Shown here in pieces: positions 34,918-36,000 of a stretch of DNA of 36,000 bases (position 1 is the first letter of the stretch; each line of letters opens with the position of its first letter). Under the pieces are notes generated by a model. That model searched no databases. It saw only the letters and a program-made list of their open reading frames with translations, and was not told the DNA's origin. The translations under genes and the position numbers were made by a program. Where the stretch lies: assembly GCF_964340395.1 (NCBI RefSeq), contig NC_135551.1:21593503-21629502 (forward strand). The letters are read 5' to 3'. The stretch comes from Glandiceps talaboti. Lineage: Eukaryota > Hemichordata > Enteropneusta > Spengelidae.

Positions 34918-34962
34918 TATCTGCATCTCAGTCATAGTCAAAGACAGAGGAAGAGACGCAAA

Positions 34963-34967
34963 ATGAA
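34963..34967 (+). CDS. First coding exon fragment (ATG AA| then GTAAGT donor)
   Basis: About 35-45 nt after the expected transcription start, an ATG in good context (gacgcaaaATGA) is followed after two more bases by a perfect donor GTAAGT (34968-34973) and a T-run. The exon would then be a short 5' UTR plus five coding bases, with the intron splitting codon 2 (Lys or Asn). Many highly expressed animal genes have such a minimal first coding exon. The next exon could not be located before the window ends, so the product is unknown. If the donor is not used, translation would stop at once (ATG AAG TAA), which supports splicing. Confidence 0.4.
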
Positions 34968-35474
34968 GTAAGTTTTTTTTTGCTCTGAGTAATTGTGAAC
35001 GTCTGGCTGTTTTCGAGTTGAAAGTTAGTGTTGTTAAGTTTGAGCATTGTAATAGCTACATGTTATCTTTTAGGAGTATGACCCGTTTATCCTTCACAGC
35101 TACACTTTTCGTTCGATTGTTTTCCTCACTGGGGCCTATGTGTATCTGGGATTACTCGTTAAGCACGTGCTGCATGTTTATATTTATGTTTTATTATCTA
35201 TATTTGTATTTATCAATCCTAGGGAAAATTACTAGCTAAAAATGATCTGCAATAATTTGATAATAATTAATTAGAATGTGTTAAATATTTAACATTGACA
35301 CTTTTCGGAAGGTTTCAGTCTCCGAGGAACACGCCCACATCTATCTAGTACTACACAATCAATCAAAGAATTCATATAGTGCCAACATCTCATACAACGT
35401 AATGTTTTATGATACTGAACATGAACAATAGTAGATTGATGTCATAGTTAGAAAGATCTTACCAACAGTATGTC
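34968..35474 (+). other. Presumed first intron
   Basis: AT-rich sequence after the GTAAGT donor. A 73-codon plus frame at 35018-35239 is hydrophobic with no recognisable domain and is read as chance. No clear acceptor-exon pair is visible up to the family C element. Confidence 0.35.
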
Positions 35475-35770
35475 TTATTATACCATGCATAAGACAAAAA
35501 TATGGAATATATACTCTGGTCTTTCTACGTCTCGACAACGCGCGTCTATGTCATGACAATGTGTGTCTGCGTCATTGGTTCTGCTGTGTTAGAAATATGA
35601 GTCAAAAAGGTTCAAAATTGCCATTACTTTCCCCCGATTTTTCTTTGATATTACTGGTGCTGGTATAATTATGTATTCTCCTATATTTTTCTTCATTCAG
35701 CCGGAAAATACTCGTGACAAAGTCCCCTTAGGTCACTCGTAGTTTCCTTGGCTGAACGAAGAAGAATATT
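35475..35770 (-). mobile_element. Family C element, reverse copy: 161-bp unit + hairpin segment
   Basis: Read on the minus strand, the hairpin segment comes first: arms with ttcttcgttcagcc and ggctgaatgaagaaaaat around a core taaggggactttgtcac. It is followed by cataattataccagcaccag, gggaaagtaatggcaatttt, gaacctttttgactcatat, gcagaaccaatgacgcagac, gacgtagaaagaccagag and atgcatggtataata. This is the same order as in 18472-18922 and the unit matches 19088-19236 closely. It lies inside the presumed first intron of the gene starting at 34963. The unit keeps CpGs (gacgcagac, gacgtag) that are decayed in the left-hand copies. Confidence 0.75.
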
Positions 35771-36000
35771 GGGGAATAACATCTAATTCTTATATACTTA
35801 TGCCCAGATCAATCGTTCTTGATGACGTGCTCAACGCGAAATATCACTTCTGATATGAGACGTTAAATGTGATTATATTGAACGCAAGCCATTACCAATT
35901 ACTCGTGGGTGAAAATTTACAAAAAATCTATTCCTCCCAGTATCCTATAATTTTGTTGATACAAAATCCCTTACTTTGTAGGCCTATCGTTATGAGTTTC
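35771..36000. other. No recognisable feature
   Basis: Short AT-rich tail of the window with no exon that can be defended. Confidence 0.5.

Overview
The window looks like animal nuclear DNA, most likely from a marine invertebrate. It is AT-rich and gene-poor. It has no operons or bacterial signals, carries a tRNA-headed SINE, a decayed LINE and MITE-like elements, and holds long simple-sequence arrays. Phylum cannot be settled by eye: mollusc, brachiopod, hemichordate and amphioxus all remain possible. No complete protein-coding gene can be read through. Most long open frames here lie in simple repeats or are chance frames in intergenic or intronic DNA.

Left part (1-24.5 kb): low CpG, scattered with the palindromic word TACATGTA, and filled with short dispersed repeats. 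These are (i) a 161-bp repeat that forms a three-unit array (7660-8145) and recurs as single units at 18.7, 19.1 and 35.6 kb, twice next to the same hairpin-forming segment. This layout resembles the bivalve pearl/BIV160-type or Helentron-derived (HINE) elements. (ii) Three copies of a ~390-bp terminal-inverted-repeat element (10.0, 21.8 and 22.6 kb) that carry remnants of a shared reading frame. (iii) One copy of a second, ~365-bp inverted-repeat element (20.97 kb). (iv) A two-copy repeat (5.9 and 9.1 kb). (v) A 30-bp minisatellite that is open on both strands (16.76 kb). Three small exon-like blocks on the minus strand (15.1, 9.95 and 9.6 kb) have usable splice sites and compatible phases, and may belong to one gene. 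This is only a weak inference.

Middle (25-27.5 kb): more CpG dinucleotides, CCAAT, CACGTG and ATGGCGG words, and exon-like signals on both strands. It may be a promoter region, but no gene is demonstrated.

Right part (27.5-34.6 kb): a dense cluster of microsatellites (CATA, ATAAC, AG, AGGG, ATG, AAC, GTAT, ACAG). Between them lie a full-length-looking SINE whose 3' tail runs into an (ATG)n array, and an internally deleted CR1/Rex-like LINE that keeps the linker upstream of the reverse transcriptase plus the 3' end.

Right edge (34.8-36 kb): the best gene signal of the window is a plus-strand core promoter (two CCAAT boxes, an NRF1-like site, an E-box and a TATA box). A very short first coding exon (ATGAA) follows, then a perfect GTAAGT donor. 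The gene would run off the window.
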